From contig ONSQ01000019.1 in assembly GCA_900320465.1 (NCBI GenBank), positions 1 through 42,911 of the forward strand: DNA of 42,911 nt. Reading direction: 5' to 3'. Positions within the stretch are counted from its first letter, which is position 1. Each line of letters opens with the position of its first letter. This stretch comes from an uncultured Eubacteriales bacterium. Its GTDB lineage: Bacteria; Bacillota; Clostridia; Oscillospirales; Oscillospiraceae. The translations under genes and the position numbers were made by a program. Below are positions 15,280 to 23,201 of this stretch, piece by piece. The notes below the pieces were generated by a model. It saw only the letters and a list, made by a program, of their open reading frames with translations, had not been told where the DNA came from and did not search any database.

Positions 15280-15321
15280 CGCAGCGAATAATGGAGATAT
15301 ATTTGCAAGGGCTCCAACGAT
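15280..15321 (+). repeat. Left copy of the 42-bp direct repeat
   Basis: Begins CGCAGCGAATAATGG and is identical over 42 bp to 16521-16562. It continues CAGAGCGGACATGTA, which the right copy lacks except for the last bases. Confidence 0.9.
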
Positions 15322-15607
15322 CAGAGCGGACATGTACCGTCTCCGACCGAGCGAGCCCGCGCCACCTTCCCCCATACAAACACGGCGCGGGCGAGCGAGA
15401 GCCCGGGCGCTCTTGCGCACGGGCCAATAGAGCCGGGGCGCGCCGGCACGCACCCAGGGCACGACCACAGACGCCAAGCGCCACGGCGGAGGGCGGCGGC
15501 GGGCGGGGGCGCGTAAGCCAAGCGAGGGCGGCACCAGGCTCCGACAACGAAGAGCCCGAGCGCAGGGGGGCCCGCCGACGCGACCGCTTTTTGATCAGAA
15601 GGGGGCG
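15322..15607. other. Very GC-rich non-coding tract beside the HNH gene
   Basis: About 280 bp, visibly far richer in G and C than its surroundings, with runs such as GGCGGCGGGCGGGGGCGCG. Frames through it are open on both strands because of composition, but the products are Arg/Pro/Ala strings with no start signal. No gene or known RNA was recognised. A structured RNA or a fragment from a high-GC donor is possible. Confidence 0.4.
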
Positions 15608-15901
15608 TCATGTCCCCCAGGGATCCCAATCTGGCGCGTAGGTATCGGCCAGGTATTCCACGATGTTCTGCACCATGTCTTCCTGGGTGAGATCGACATG
15701 CCCGACCAGGTTGATGCCATGCGCCAGGGCGTGACAGTCTGAGCACAGGGTGATTAGATTGTGCGGGGTATCCTTCCCGCCCTGGCCACGGGGAATGTAG
15801 TGGTGGATCTGCAGGTACCGGCCGGATCCGCAGACGGCGCACTGGAAACCGTCGCGACGGTAAATGGCTTTGCGCTGGGCGTTCGTGAGCTTTGCATACA
15901 T
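15608..15901 (-). CDS. HNH endonuclease
   Basis: A 97-residue HNH nuclease. The zinc-ribbon and active site read CAVCGSGRYLQIHHYIPRGQGG, then NLITLCSDCHALAH, giving two C-x2-C pairs, the metal-binding His-His, the central Asn and the final His. The ATG at 15901 follows GAGGAGGTACACC. Small free-standing HNH proteins of this type occur in phages next to terminase genes, in restriction systems and as homing endonucleases. Here no phage or methylase gene is adjacent. It lies inside repeat DNA with inverted ends, so a selfish or homing role is the simplest idea; DNA target unknown. Confidence 0.88.
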   Translation of the reverse strand: MYAKLTNAQRKAIYRRDGFQCAVCGSGRYLQIHHYIPRGQGGKDTPHNLITLCSDCHALAHGINLVGHVDLTQEDMVQNIVEYLADTYAPDWDPWGT

Positions 15902-16263
15902 GGGGTGTACCTCCTCAAAAAAGATACCCGCCATGAGACCGCCCCCGTCAAGGACACGCGCCGGGCGTAGCCCAACGGGGACGGGGCCGGGGCGGGGCCG
16001 GGCGCTTCGGCGCACGGACACGACACGACCCCGCCCCCGAGACCGGCGACCCCCGCAAGCCGGGCGGCGCGTGTGCACTTCATCCTTGACGGGGAGCGGT
16101 ACAATTGCATGGCTTCCTTTGAGGGGGTGCACCCGTATGCAAAGCGGGAGAACTGACCAGGCAAAGAAATTTACCAAAGCGGCCGGAAGTGCGCCGGAGC
16201 GGGAGGGCTCAACCTGGCAGTTTTCAACAGGTTTTCCCACATGGGCGGGGCTTCGGCTGTGGC
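15902..16263. other. Region upstream of the HNH gene, possible gene fragment
   Basis: Mostly GC-rich DNA with no intact gene. On the plus strand 16073-16156 reads VHFILDGERYNCMASFEGVH and seven more residues to a TGA. This is protein-like, unlike the low-complexity frames around it, and may be the end of a phage or mobile-element gene whose beginning is lost. Confidence 0.3.
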
Positions 16264-16329
16264 CGGATCCTGGGCGGATCCTGTGCGGATCCTGGGCGGA
16301 TCCTGTGCGGATCCTGGGCGGAATCTGTC
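16264..16329. repeat. 11-bp tandem repeat with alternating unit ends
   Basis: Five perfect units alternate CGGATCCTGGG and CGGATCCTGTG, and a sixth is degenerate (CGGAATCTGTC). Each perfect unit contains the palindrome GGATCC. The pattern is really a 22-bp unit repeated 2.5 times. It may be an iteron-like protein-binding array or slippage product. Confidence 0.85.
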
Positions 16330-16520
16330 ACGCACTGGCGCGCGGCATCACCTGCAGACGGGCCGGCGTGTCGCGGAGCACCCGCTCCGATATCACATGG
16401 TGTCGTGTCGCGGCCTCCCTCCCGCTCCGACTTGGATCCAGGCGTCCCACTTTTGCAACGGCCCTCGACTACCCTGCGCTCAATGCGCAGAACATGAAGC
16501 ACTTGAAACAGCGCATACCT

Positions 16521-16562
16521 CGCAGCGAATAATGGAGATATATTTGCAAGGGCTCCAACGAT
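16521..16562 (+). repeat. Right copy of the 42-bp direct repeat
   Basis: Identical to 15280-15321. It joins the right inverted end after only three bases, whereas the left copy has extra sequence at that place. Confidence 0.9.
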
Positions 16563-16639
16563 GTATGGCGCAATTCTGGCCGCAAAGATTGTCTTGTTTT
16601 TATTGGGTATCAGTATTCGGAAATTCCGCCTTTGCGCCA

Positions 16640-16760
16640 GCCCCAAGCCTTCCCCTTTGGGGAAGGGGGACCGCGTCAGCGGTGGATGAGGGAATTCCGG
16701 CTTTTCGCCGCCGGGGCGGATGAAGCAAAGCCGGAATTTACGCATCCGCGCCGCTTTGCG
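16640..16760. repeat. Dispersed hairpin-rich intergenic repeat
   Basis: Consecutive stems: CCTTCCCC-TTT-GGGGAAGG (16648-16666), ACCGC-GTCA-GCGGT (16670-16683) and AATTCCGGCTTT / AAAGCCGGAATT (16693-16738, with an inner GC stem). The CCTTCCCC...GGGGAAGG...GGATGAGGG order is one I recognise as a dispersed repeat in gut clostridia. It lies between the mobile element and the kinase-like gene, and no coding sequence is present. Confidence 0.55.
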
Positions 16761-16820
16761 GTGCGAACCTTTAGTCGAGCGCCGGAAACGGCAATCGCGG
16801 CAAGGTGTGATTCCGCCCTT

Positions 16821-16864
16821 GGGGCATAATTCCCGTAGCCTCCGCCGCACAGCTGTGTTATAAT
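16821..16864 (+). promoter_or_regulatory. Promoter-bearing repeat, copy A
   Basis: GGGGCATAAT, then CCGTAGCC, then TATAAT at 16859-16864. The same string with the same 38-bp offset occurs at 17769-17812 (36 of 44 positions equal). The TATAAT lies 35 bp before the start of the 16899 gene and is its only good -10; no TTGACA-like -35 is at the right distance. Confidence 0.5.
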
Positions 16865-16898
16865 GATCCCAACGAATCTGTATTTGTGGAGGAGTTCT

Positions 16899-17450
16899 AT
16901 GAAACTGGTGTTTATACTCGGTGATGCTGCTGTCGGAAAAATGACAGTTGGCCAGGAGCTGATGAGAATAACCGAATTGAGGCTCTTCCATAATCATATG
17001 ACCATCGAACCTGTGATAGAGATTTTCGGCAGATTCGATGGGAAAACAATCTCCGAAATGCGGGACGTTATTTTCAAAAACTATGCGGCTTCTGATAATT
17101 ACGGGATGATTTTCACAATGATGATGGATTTCGATTTGCCTTCAGAATGGGAATATCTGGAGCATGTCAAAAGCATATTTGAACCCTATGGAACAGATTT
17201 CTATTACGTTGAATTGATCGCTCCGCAGGAAATCCGGCTGAAAAGAAATGCTTCGGAGAACAGGCTGAAAAACAAGCCATCCAAAAGAGACATAGAGACT
17301 TCAAACCAGCGTTTGATAAACGATGATAACCATCATAGGTGCGTCAGTTATGAAGGCGAGATTGTTTTTGATAACTATCTCAGGATCGATAATTCCGATA
17401 AAGGCCCTGACGAAGTTGCAAAAATGATCAAAGAGGCCTTTCATCTATAA
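16899..17450 (+). CDS. P-loop kinase-like protein
   Basis: A 183-residue protein starting KLVFILGDAAVGKMTVGQEL, a P-loop (GDAAVGKMT) like shikimate kinase or small AAA/zeta-toxin-like kinases. A Lys/Arg-rich lid-like segment (EIRLKRNASENRLKNKPSKRD, about 107-127) follows the family order. The substrate is not recognisable, so shikimate kinase is not claimed. The ATG at 16899 follows GGAGGAG; the first ATG at 16863 lies inside the -10. Its codons are visibly AT-richer than all neighbours, and it is flanked by repeats, which suggests recent transfer. Confidence 0.8.
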   Translation: MKLVFILGDAAVGKMTVGQELMRITELRLFHNHMTIEPVIEIFGRFDGKTISEMRDVIFKNYAASDNYGMIFTMMMDFDLPSEWEYLEHVKSIFEPYGTDFYYVELIAPQEIRLKRNASENRLKNKPSKRDIETSNQRLINDDNHHRCVSYEGEIVFDNYLRIDNSDKGPDEVAKMIKEAFHL

Positions 17451-17517
17451 ATCCCGTTCCTCCGGCTGCCGGACCGGGTACAAAAGCCTGGCCCTGCCCG
17501 TCCTGTCGGAAGATGCG

Positions 17518-17559
17518 AAAGAGGATGGAGAGAGTATCTCGGTCTCTCCATCCTCTTTT
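17518..17559 (+). terminator. Terminator after the kinase-like gene
   Basis: A long stem (AAAGAGGATGGAGAGA pairing with TCTCTCCATCCTCTTT) closes with TTTTC. The A-rich left arm makes it work on both strands. Confidence 0.85.
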
Positions 17560-17768
17560 CCTGTCCCCGCACCCCCCTGTCCCTTTGCCGCAACCGAGCA
17601 CCAAACATCACTTTGTCATGACTTCGCGCAGCGCAGGCTCTTAAATCACCGTGAAATTGAGTAATTTTGAATCTTCGTCGCTGCGCTCCTCAGAATGACA
17701 AATTGGGTGCCTTTGTCGCGCACCCCCAAGCCTACTCCATTGGAGAATTGCGGCTTTGCGCCGCCTTT
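17560..17768. repeat. Intergenic repeats between the kinase-like gene and the polymerase gene
   Basis: No gene was seen. Around 17672-17702 the string TCGTCGCTGCGCTCCTCAGA lies just before ATGACAA, a motif I recognise as dispersed between genes in gut clostridia. Next, CCCCCAAGCCTACTCCATTGG resembles the start of the repeat at 16640 (CCCCAAGCCTTCCCC). The block runs directly into the second promoter-bearing repeat. Confidence 0.45.
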
Positions 17769-17812
17769 GGGGCATAATGACCGTAGCCGCCGCAGCGCGG
17801 ATGTGATATAAT
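17769..17812 (+). promoter_or_regulatory. Promoter-bearing repeat, copy B
   Basis: GGGGCATAAT at 17769-17778 and TATAAT at 17807-17812, in the same 38-bp frame as copy A. It serves the polymerase gene at 17851, whose ATG is 38 bp further on. Confidence 0.5.
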
Positions 17813-17850
17813 AGAAAATATGAAAACGATTCGGAAAGGCGGGGACGCGG

Positions 17851-19359
17851 ATGAACGACAAGACCTATATTGCCATCGATCTGAAAAGCTTTTACGCCTC
17901 CGTCGAATGTCGGGAGTTGGGCCTTGACCCGCTGACCACCAATCTGGTGGTGGCGGATAAGAGCCGCACCGACAAGACCATCTGTCTGGCGGTCTCCCCC
18001 TCGCTCAAGGCCCACGGGATTTCGGGCCGCGCCCGGCTCTTCGAGGTGGTGCAGCGCGTGGCCCAGGTCAACGCCCGCCGTCTTGCCGCGGCTCCCGGCC
18101 GCCGCTTCACCGGCAAATCCGCTGACGCCCTGGCGCTGCGGCGCGACCCCTCGCTGGAGCTGGACTATTTGGTGGCCGCGCCCCGGATGTCCTACTACAT
18201 GGATTACAGCACCCGGATCTATCAGATCTATCTGAAATACGCCGCGCCTGAGGATATCCACGTCTATTCCATTGACGAGGTGTTCATCGACGCCACGGCC
18301 TATCTGAAAACCACCGCTCTCAGCGCCCGGGAGTTTGCCATGCGGATGATCCGCGAGGTGCTCGCCTCCACCGGCATCACCGCCACCGCCGGGATCGGCC
18401 CCAATCTGTATCTCTGCAAGGTGGCCATGGACATCTGGGCCAAGCACATCCAGCCGGATGCCGACGGCGTGCGCATCGCCGAGCTGGACGAGATGACCTA
18501 TCGCCGCTATCTCTGGGCCCATCAGCCCATCACGGACTTCTGGCGCGTGGGGCGGGGCATTGCCAAAAAGCTCGCCGAATACGGTATGCACACCATGGGC
18601 GACGTGGCCCGCTGTTCGCTGGGCGCTGAGAATGAGGCCCACAACGAGGCCCTGCTCTACCGTCTTTTCGGCGTGAACGCCGAGCTTCTGATCGACCACG
18701 CCTGGGGCTGGGAGCCCTGCGAGATCCGCCATATCAAGGCCTTCCGGCCCGAGAGCAACAGCCTCAGCGTCGGTCAGGTGCTCCAGCGTCCCTACTCCTT
18801 TGACGAGGGCCGCATCATCCTGCGGGAAATGACCGACGGACTGGTGCTGGACCTGGTGGACAAGGGACTTCTGACGGACCAGGTGGTGCTGACTGTGGGC
18901 TATGACCGTCAAAGCCTCACCGCCGACTACCGCGGCCCGGTGGAGCTGGACCGTTATGGCCGTGAGGCGCCGAAAATGGCACACGGCAGTGAGAATATCG
19001 GTGCCATGAGCTCCTCCACCCGTCAGATCATGGATGCGGCCCTGCGCCTGTACGACCGTATCGTGGACCGCACTCTGCTTGTCCGGCGGCTGTATCTGGT
19101 GGTCAGCCACATCACGCCGGCCGCCGAAGCCTCCGCTGCGCCGGTCTACGAGCAGCTGGATCTGTTCTCCGATTCCCCCGACGAGCAGGCCCAGAAGCAG
19201 CAGGACGCGGAGGCGCGCAAGAAAGAAGAGCGGCTGCAGCAGGCCATGCTGTCCATCAAAAAACGCTATGGCAAAAACGCCATTCTCCACGCCACCAGCT
19301 ACCAGGAGGCCGCCACAGGCCGCGACAGGAATAAGCAGATCGGAGGGCACAAGGCATAA
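17851..19359 (+). CDS. Y-family DNA polymerase (UmuC/UvrX type)
   Basis: A 502-residue translesion polymerase. The first metal site is IAIDLKSFYASVEC, the catalytic motif is YSIDEVFIDAT (about 139-149), and the little-finger region follows. A beta-clamp-binding motif QLDLF lies near residue 435, and a charged helix-forming tail follows. The insertion after residue 60 (RRLAAAPGRRFTGKSADALALRRD) is seen in the Firmicute UvrX/YqjW group. It copies past DNA damage on the sliding clamp. The start overlaps nothing; the stop overlaps the YolD-like gene by one base (TAATG). The usual control is the SOS response, but no clear LexA box (GAAC-N4-GTTC) was found here. Confidence 0.93.
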   Translation: MNDKTYIAIDLKSFYASVECRELGLDPLTTNLVVADKSRTDKTICLAVSPSLKAHGISGRARLFEVVQRVAQVNARRLAAAPGRRFTGKSADALALRRDPSLELDYLVAAPRMSYYMDYSTRIYQIYLKYAAPEDIHVYSIDEVFIDATAYLKTTALSAREFAMRMIREVLASTGITATAGIGPNLYLCKVAMDIWAKHIQPDADGVRIAELDEMTYRRYLWAHQPITDFWRVGRGIAKKLAEYGMHTMGDVARCSLGAENEAHNEALLYRLFGVNAELLIDHAWGWEPCEIRHIKAFRPESNSLSVGQVLQRPYSFDEGRIILREMTDGLVLDLVDKGLLTDQVVLTVGYDRQSLTADYRGPVELDRYGREAPKMAHGSENIGAMSSSTRQIMDAALRLYDRIVDRTLLVRRLYLVVSHITPAAEASAAPVYEQLDLFSDSPDEQAQKQQDAEARKKEERLQQAMLSIKKRYGKNAILHATSYQEAATGRDRNKQIGGHKA

Positions 19360-19769
19360 TGGAACCGTCACACGCTTACGACGACATCATCGATCTGCCC
19401 CACCACGTCTCGAAGGTGCATCCGCAGATGCCCATGCTGGACCGCGCTGCCCAGTTTTCGCCCTTTGCCGCTCTCACGGGCTATGACGCCGCCATTGTGG
19501 AGACGGCCCGGCTGACGGATGAAAAGCGCGAGCTCACAGAGGAGCAGCAGCTTCTTCTGAACGAAAAGCTCTCCCTGCTGCAGCAGCGCAGCAAAACCGG
19601 CGTTGAGATCAGCGCGGTCTACTTCGAGCCGGACAGCCGAAAAGAGGGCGGGGCCTATCGCAGCGTGCGCTCCGCCGTCAAAAAGGTGGACGCACAGCGC
19701 GGCGTGCTGGAGCTTCAGGGCGGTCTCGCCCTCCCCTTCGACGCCATCTGGAGTCTGGAAATCATCTGA
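19359..19769 (+). CDS. YolD-like protein
   Basis: A 136-residue partner of the polymerase. The family motif is MLDRAAQFSPFAALTGYDAAI (in others RAAQFAPFAAL), then a helical segment and a C-terminal beta part (VKKVDAQRGVLELQGGLALPFDAIWSLEI). YolD-like proteins are almost always encoded right after UvrX-type Y polymerases in Firmicutes and are thought to act like UmuD in that system. The one-base stop/start overlap implies coupled translation with the polymerase. Confidence 0.9.
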   Translation: MEPSHAYDDIIDLPHHVSKVHPQMPMLDRAAQFSPFAALTGYDAAIVETARLTDEKRELTEEQQLLLNEKLSLLQQRSKTGVEISAVYFEPDSRKEGGAYRSVRSAVKKVDAQRGVLELQGGLALPFDAIWSLEII

Positions 19770-19785
19770 GAGAAGGAGTCTGCTT

Positions 19786-20280
19786 ATGAATACGATTTTT
19801 TCGCGCGTCAGCATCCGCCGCTACCAGGACCGGCCCGTGGAGGAGGAGAAAACCATGGCCATCCTCCGGGCGGCCATGCAGGCCCCCTCGGCCGTCAACC
19901 AGCAGCCCTGGGAATTCTATGTGGTGCATGACCGCGCCACGCTCGAGGCACTGTCCCGGGTCAGCCCCTACGCGGGCATGACCGCCTCCGCTCCCGCTGC
20001 CATCGTCTCGGCCTACCGGACGGATTGCCGCGTCCCCGCCTTTGCCCAGATCGACCTGTCCATCGCCATGGAGAACCTGTGGCTGGAGACCGTGGACCAG
20101 GGTCTGGGCGGCGTGTGGCTGGGCATTGCCCCGGCGGAGGACCGCATGCGCGCCGTGGAGGAGATCCTCCGCATGCCCGCCAGCCTGCGTGCCTTTGCCA
20201 TCTTTCCCTACGGTTATCCCGCCGAGACAAGAGCGCAGCAGGACCGTTTTGATGAAAGCCGCATCCACTACGTGAATTGA
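19786..20280 (+). CDS. Nitroreductase-family oxidoreductase
   Basis: A 164-residue FMN-dependent nitroreductase. The FMN-phosphate motif is SIRRYQDRPV at the N-terminus; the flavin-stacking region is APSAVNQQPWEFYVV; QGLGGVWLGIAP and FPYGYPAE are also family motifs. It reduces nitro compounds, quinones or flavins with NAD(P)H. The ATG at 19786 follows AGAAGGAG. It lies 16 bp after the YolD-like gene and may be in the same transcript. Confidence 0.92.
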   Translation: MNTIFSRVSIRRYQDRPVEEEKTMAILRAAMQAPSAVNQQPWEFYVVHDRATLEALSRVSPYAGMTASAPAAIVSAYRTDCRVPAFAQIDLSIAMENLWLETVDQGLGGVWLGIAPAEDRMRAVEEILRMPASLRAFAIFPYGYPAETRAQQDRFDESRIHYVN

Positions 20281-20382
20281 CGGTAATTAAATTATGTAAA
20301 CCGCACTGGACAGTTATCCATTCGCCGCCAGCCGGGATGAAAGGCTCGGCGCTGTGCCGGCGCATCAAGGGAGGCTTTGCCG

Positions 20383-21342
20383 ATGATCGACGTTCTTCTG
20401 CTGGGCTGCGGCGCCACCATGCCCGCCCCCGATCGGGCCATGAGCGCGGCGGTGCTGCGCTGCGGTGGGCGCTGTATCCTCTTCGACTGCGGCGAGGGTA
20501 CCCAGGTAGCCCTGCGGCGCGAAAAAATCAGCCCGATGAAAATCGATCTCATCGCGCTGACCCATTACCACGGCGATCATATCTTCGGTCTGCCCGGCCT
20601 GCTCCAGACCATGAGCTGTCTCGGCCGCACCGAGCCGCTGTTTCTCACGGGTCCCGAGGCTCTGCCGGAGGCCATGGCGCCGATTCTGAGCCTTGCCGGA
20701 GAGCTGAGCTTTCCCGTCGTGCCTGTTTCCCTCTCCCCCGAGGGGGAGCCTCTGCGCCGCTTTTCGCCGCTCTGGAACGAGTCGGCGCGTCTGCTTGCCG
20801 TACCGACGGCGCATCGCGTCCCCAGCCAGGGCTATGTGTTTTCCCTCTCGCGCCCGCCGCGCTTTGTGCCGGAACGGGCTCAGGCGCTGGGCGTTCCCAT
20901 CCGGCTGTGGAAATCCCTTGTCGGCCAGGCCGCCGAATCGTCTGTTCTGGTCCAGGGGCACGTGCTTTTGGATGAAAATGGCATTCCCGTCCAGGTCGGC
21001 CAGCTTTTCGGCCAGCCGCGGCCGGGGCTGAAGGTCGCTTTTTCCGGCGATACAGCCCCCTGCGAGGCCTTTACAGAGGCGGCCGCGGGGGCGGATCTGC
21101 TGATCCACGACGCCACCTATGCTCTGGATGAGGAGGCGCCGGAGGCGGCCCTCTGGGGTCATTCCACCTTCTCCCAGGCTGCCGCCGTCGCCGCAAGCGC
21201 TTGCTGCGCAAGGCTTTGGCTCACCCACTATTCTCAGGCGCTGACCCAGCCCGAGCTGTCACTTCCGATCGCTGCCGCCGTTTTTCCCTCCGCTGAATGC
21301 GGCCATGACGGCAAGCGCATCTCCCTTGCATTCCGAGAATGA
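20383..21342 (+). CDS. rnz: Ribonuclease Z
   Basis: A 319-residue metallo-beta-lactamase-fold protein. The zinc motif is THYHGDHIFGLPGL (H-x-H-x-D-H), the second His/Asp ligands lie in AFSGDTAP and the H-S-T motif in WGHSTFSQAA, all typical of tRNase Z, which trims the tRNA 3' end. GHVLLDENGIPV and the C-terminal LTHYSQ add support. The ATG at 20383 was preferred over a TTG six bases earlier because GGGAGG is eight bases upstream. No adjacent tRNA gene is present. Confidence 0.9.
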   Translation: MIDVLLLGCGATMPAPDRAMSAAVLRCGGRCILFDCGEGTQVALRREKISPMKIDLIALTHYHGDHIFGLPGLLQTMSCLGRTEPLFLTGPEALPEAMAPILSLAGELSFPVVPVSLSPEGEPLRRFSPLWNESARLLAVPTAHRVPSQGYVFSLSRPPRFVPERAQALGVPIRLWKSLVGQAAESSVLVQGHVLLDENGIPVQVGQLFGQPRPGLKVAFSGDTAPCEAFTEAAAGADLLIHDATYALDEEAPEAALWGHSTFSQAAAVAASACCARLWLTHYSQALTQPELSLPIAAAVFPSAECGHDGKRISLAFRE

Positions 21343-21400
21343 TGCGTCCATAATATAGTGTACTTATAACATTCCCTTATAATAAAGTGCCCATAAGCAG

Positions 21401-21430
21401 AAACACCCCGCCTTTTCGGTGGGGTGCTTT
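21401..21430 (-). terminator. Terminator between RNase Z and the methionine operon
   Basis: A stem CACCCCGCC pairing with GGTGGGGTG (one G-T pair) with outer A/T arms lies two bases past the stop of the leftward gene at 21432. It probably serves both facing units. Confidence 0.6.
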
Positions 21431-21431
21431 C

Positions 21432-23201
21432 CTATGTCTCGATTTTTCTGATTTCATCCATGATCCGGCCCACCAGGCCCGTGCGGCCAAAGGGTGTAAT
21501 GATGTAATACCCATCCACATAGGGACGCATTCGCCGCGCCATCTCCACGGAGATCTCCACAGCCAGCTCCTCGCCCCGCTCCCGGTCTGCGCCGCGATAG
21601 CGCTCAATGGTCTCGCGGTCCACCTCGATCCCGGCGATTTCACTGTTGAGGAAGAGGGCGTTTTTCTCGCTGACGATGGGCATGATGCCTCCGAGGAGAC
21701 GCCCTTTCAGATGCGAGCGCGCCAGGATCAGATTGTCCAGCGCCTGCTGGGTCAGCACAGGCTGGGTAAAAAAGCCCTCGGCGCCGTTCTGCTCTTTTTT
21801 TGACGCCAGATCCAATTGGATAGCGAAGTTCCGGGCGTTGACGTTGAGCGCGGCAAAGATGTGAAAGGGCTCGCCCAGTACGGCCCGGTTCAAGCCGTCC
21901 ACGAACTTGATCAGCTTGCGGGAGTTGAAGTTGTAGACGCTCTTGACCTCGTCGCGGCTGGCGGCCGGGACAGGATCGCCCGTCACCAGCAGCACGTTTG
22001 ATACGCCCTCGGCACTCAGTCCCAGCAGCAGCGCCTGGGTGGCATTCAGATTGCGGTCTCGGCAGGTCATATGGGGGATGGCCTCGATGCCAAGCTCGCG
22101 CTTGAGCTTGCAGGCCATCAGACTGGAATCCATCCGCGCCCGTGCCACCGGGCAGTCGGCCACGGTCACCACATCCGCGCCGCGGTCCCGCAGCTCACGG
22201 GCGCCGGCCATAAAACGGCCCACATCGGTCTGGGCGGGCGGGTCCAGCTCCACGGCAAAGGGGCGGCGCTTTTCGTCCCGTAGCGCGTCCCAGAAGGGAT
22301 CATAGCGCGCGGGCCGCTCCAGACGGGCGGCGGGGGCGGGATAGCTGACGACAGCGGGGGCAGGGCCGCGCAGAGCGCGCAGCGCGGCGGCGATATGCTC
22401 CGGCGTCGTGCCGCAGCAGCCGCCCACGATGCGTGCGCCAAGGCTGTGGAGCAGGGCGATCTGCCCGGCAAAATACTCCGGATCGCCGTCATAGTAGGTC
22501 CGGTTGCCGCGCACGGTGGGATAGCCCGCGTTGGGCATAACGGAGAAAAGTGCGTCGATCTGCCCGATGCGGCGCTTGAGCTCCACCATCTGTCTGCCGC
22601 CGGACACGCAGTTAAGTCCCACGGCGTCGATATAGGCGTCCTCCGCCGCGTTGCGGATCAGCTCGCCGATCAGGCGGCCGTCCCGGGTAAAGCCGTCCGG
22701 CTGGGCGGCAAAGGAGACCAGGATGAAGGCCTCCGGGTCGGCGTTTTTGATATATTGGGCGATCTCGTGCAGATACAGCTCGCTGCCGATGGTCTCAAAC
22801 AGAAAGTGCCGGGCACCCAGGGTCAGGAACTGTTTGACGATGAAGTAGTACTCCTCCAGCAGGTCGGTATCGTCCCGGGCGTCGATGGGGCCGATGTCGG
22901 CAAAGACAAAGGCCCTGTCCGAAGCAGCGCGGCGCGCGATCAGCCAGCCCTCCCGCACAATGGCCTCGCAGTCCTTTTCGGCAAAATTCTGGCGGTTGGC
23001 GCCGTAAGTGTTGGTCTTGATGGCGTTGCAGCCCACGTCCAGATAAGCGCGGTGGATGGCCTCGATCTCGCCGGGAGCGGTGAGGTTGGCCCATTCGCAG
23101 TCCCGGTGGCTGGTGCGGTTGCGCGAGGCGTAGTAAGTACCCATGCCGCCGTCGAAGAGCAGCAGCCCCGTCTCCCGGATCGTTGTTCTGATATCTTTCA
23201 T
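21432..23201 (-). CDS. Homocysteine S-methyltransferase fused to methylene-THF reductase
   Basis: A 589-residue bifunctional enzyme of the YitJ type. Residues ~1-285 are a homocysteine methyltransferase with zinc-ligand motif GGCCGTTPEH (about 257-266) and the earlier Cys in GLNCVSGG. Residues ~300-589 are 5,10-methylene-tetrahydrofolate reductase (FAVELDPPAQTDV, TCRDRNLNATQALLLG, NVLLVTGDPV, FFTQPVLTQQALD), a flavoprotein that makes the 5-methyl-THF that MetH uses. The gene starts by overlapping the metH stop (ATGA). Together with metH and the reactivation protein it forms a complete methyl-transfer unit. Confidence 0.93.
   Translation of the reverse strand: MKDIRTTIRETGLLLFDGGMGTYYASRNRTSHRDCEWANLTAPGEIEAIHRAYLDVGCNAIKTNTYGANRQNFAEKDCEAIVREGWLIARRAASDRAFVFADIGPIDARDDTDLLEEYYFIVKQFLTLGARHFLFETIGSELYLHEIAQYIKNADPEAFILVSFAAQPDGFTRDGRLIGELIRNAAEDAYIDAVGLNCVSGGRQMVELKRRIGQIDALFSVMPNAGYPTVRGNRTYYDGDPEYFAGQIALLHSLGARIVGGCCGTTPEHIAAALRALRGPAPAVVSYPAPAARLERPARYDPFWDALRDEKRRPFAVELDPPAQTDVGRFMAGARELRDRGADVVTVADCPVARARMDSSLMACKLKRELGIEAIPHMTCRDRNLNATQALLLGLSAEGVSNVLLVTGDPVPAASRDEVKSVYNFNSRKLIKFVDGLNRAVLGEPFHIFAALNVNARNFAIQLDLASKKEQNGAEGFFTQPVLTQQALDNLILARSHLKGRLLGGIMPIVSEKNALFLNSEIAGIEVDRETIERYRGADRERGEELAVEISVEMARRMRPYVDGYYIITPFGRTGLVGRIMDEIRKIET

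Larger units (their letters stand above)
15213..16616. mobile_element. Repeat-bounded element carrying an HNH gene
   Basis: The ends are long imperfect inverted repeats: 15213-15265 on the left and 16566-16616 on the right, matching at roughly 40 of about 52 positions. Both begin ATACTGATACCC at the outer edge and end in GAATTG-T/C-GCCA at the inner edge. Just inside each end lies the same 42-bp sequence in the same orientation (15280-15321, 16521-16562). The interior has one HNH gene, a very GC-rich tract and an 11-bp tandem repeat. No transposase is seen. Either a miniature element (inverted ends plus the 42-bp core) was split by the HNH cassette with the core duplicated, or the ends move the whole unit. 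A target-site duplication could not be found. Confidence 0.6.

Noticed and set aside
16264..16329. CRISPR array
   Set aside because: Units are 11 bp and directly adjacent, without spacers; no cas gene is present.
16224..16997. A 257-codon minus-strand frame across the repeats
   Set aside because: It translates the 11-bp array and the hairpin repeats; there is no start signal or domain.
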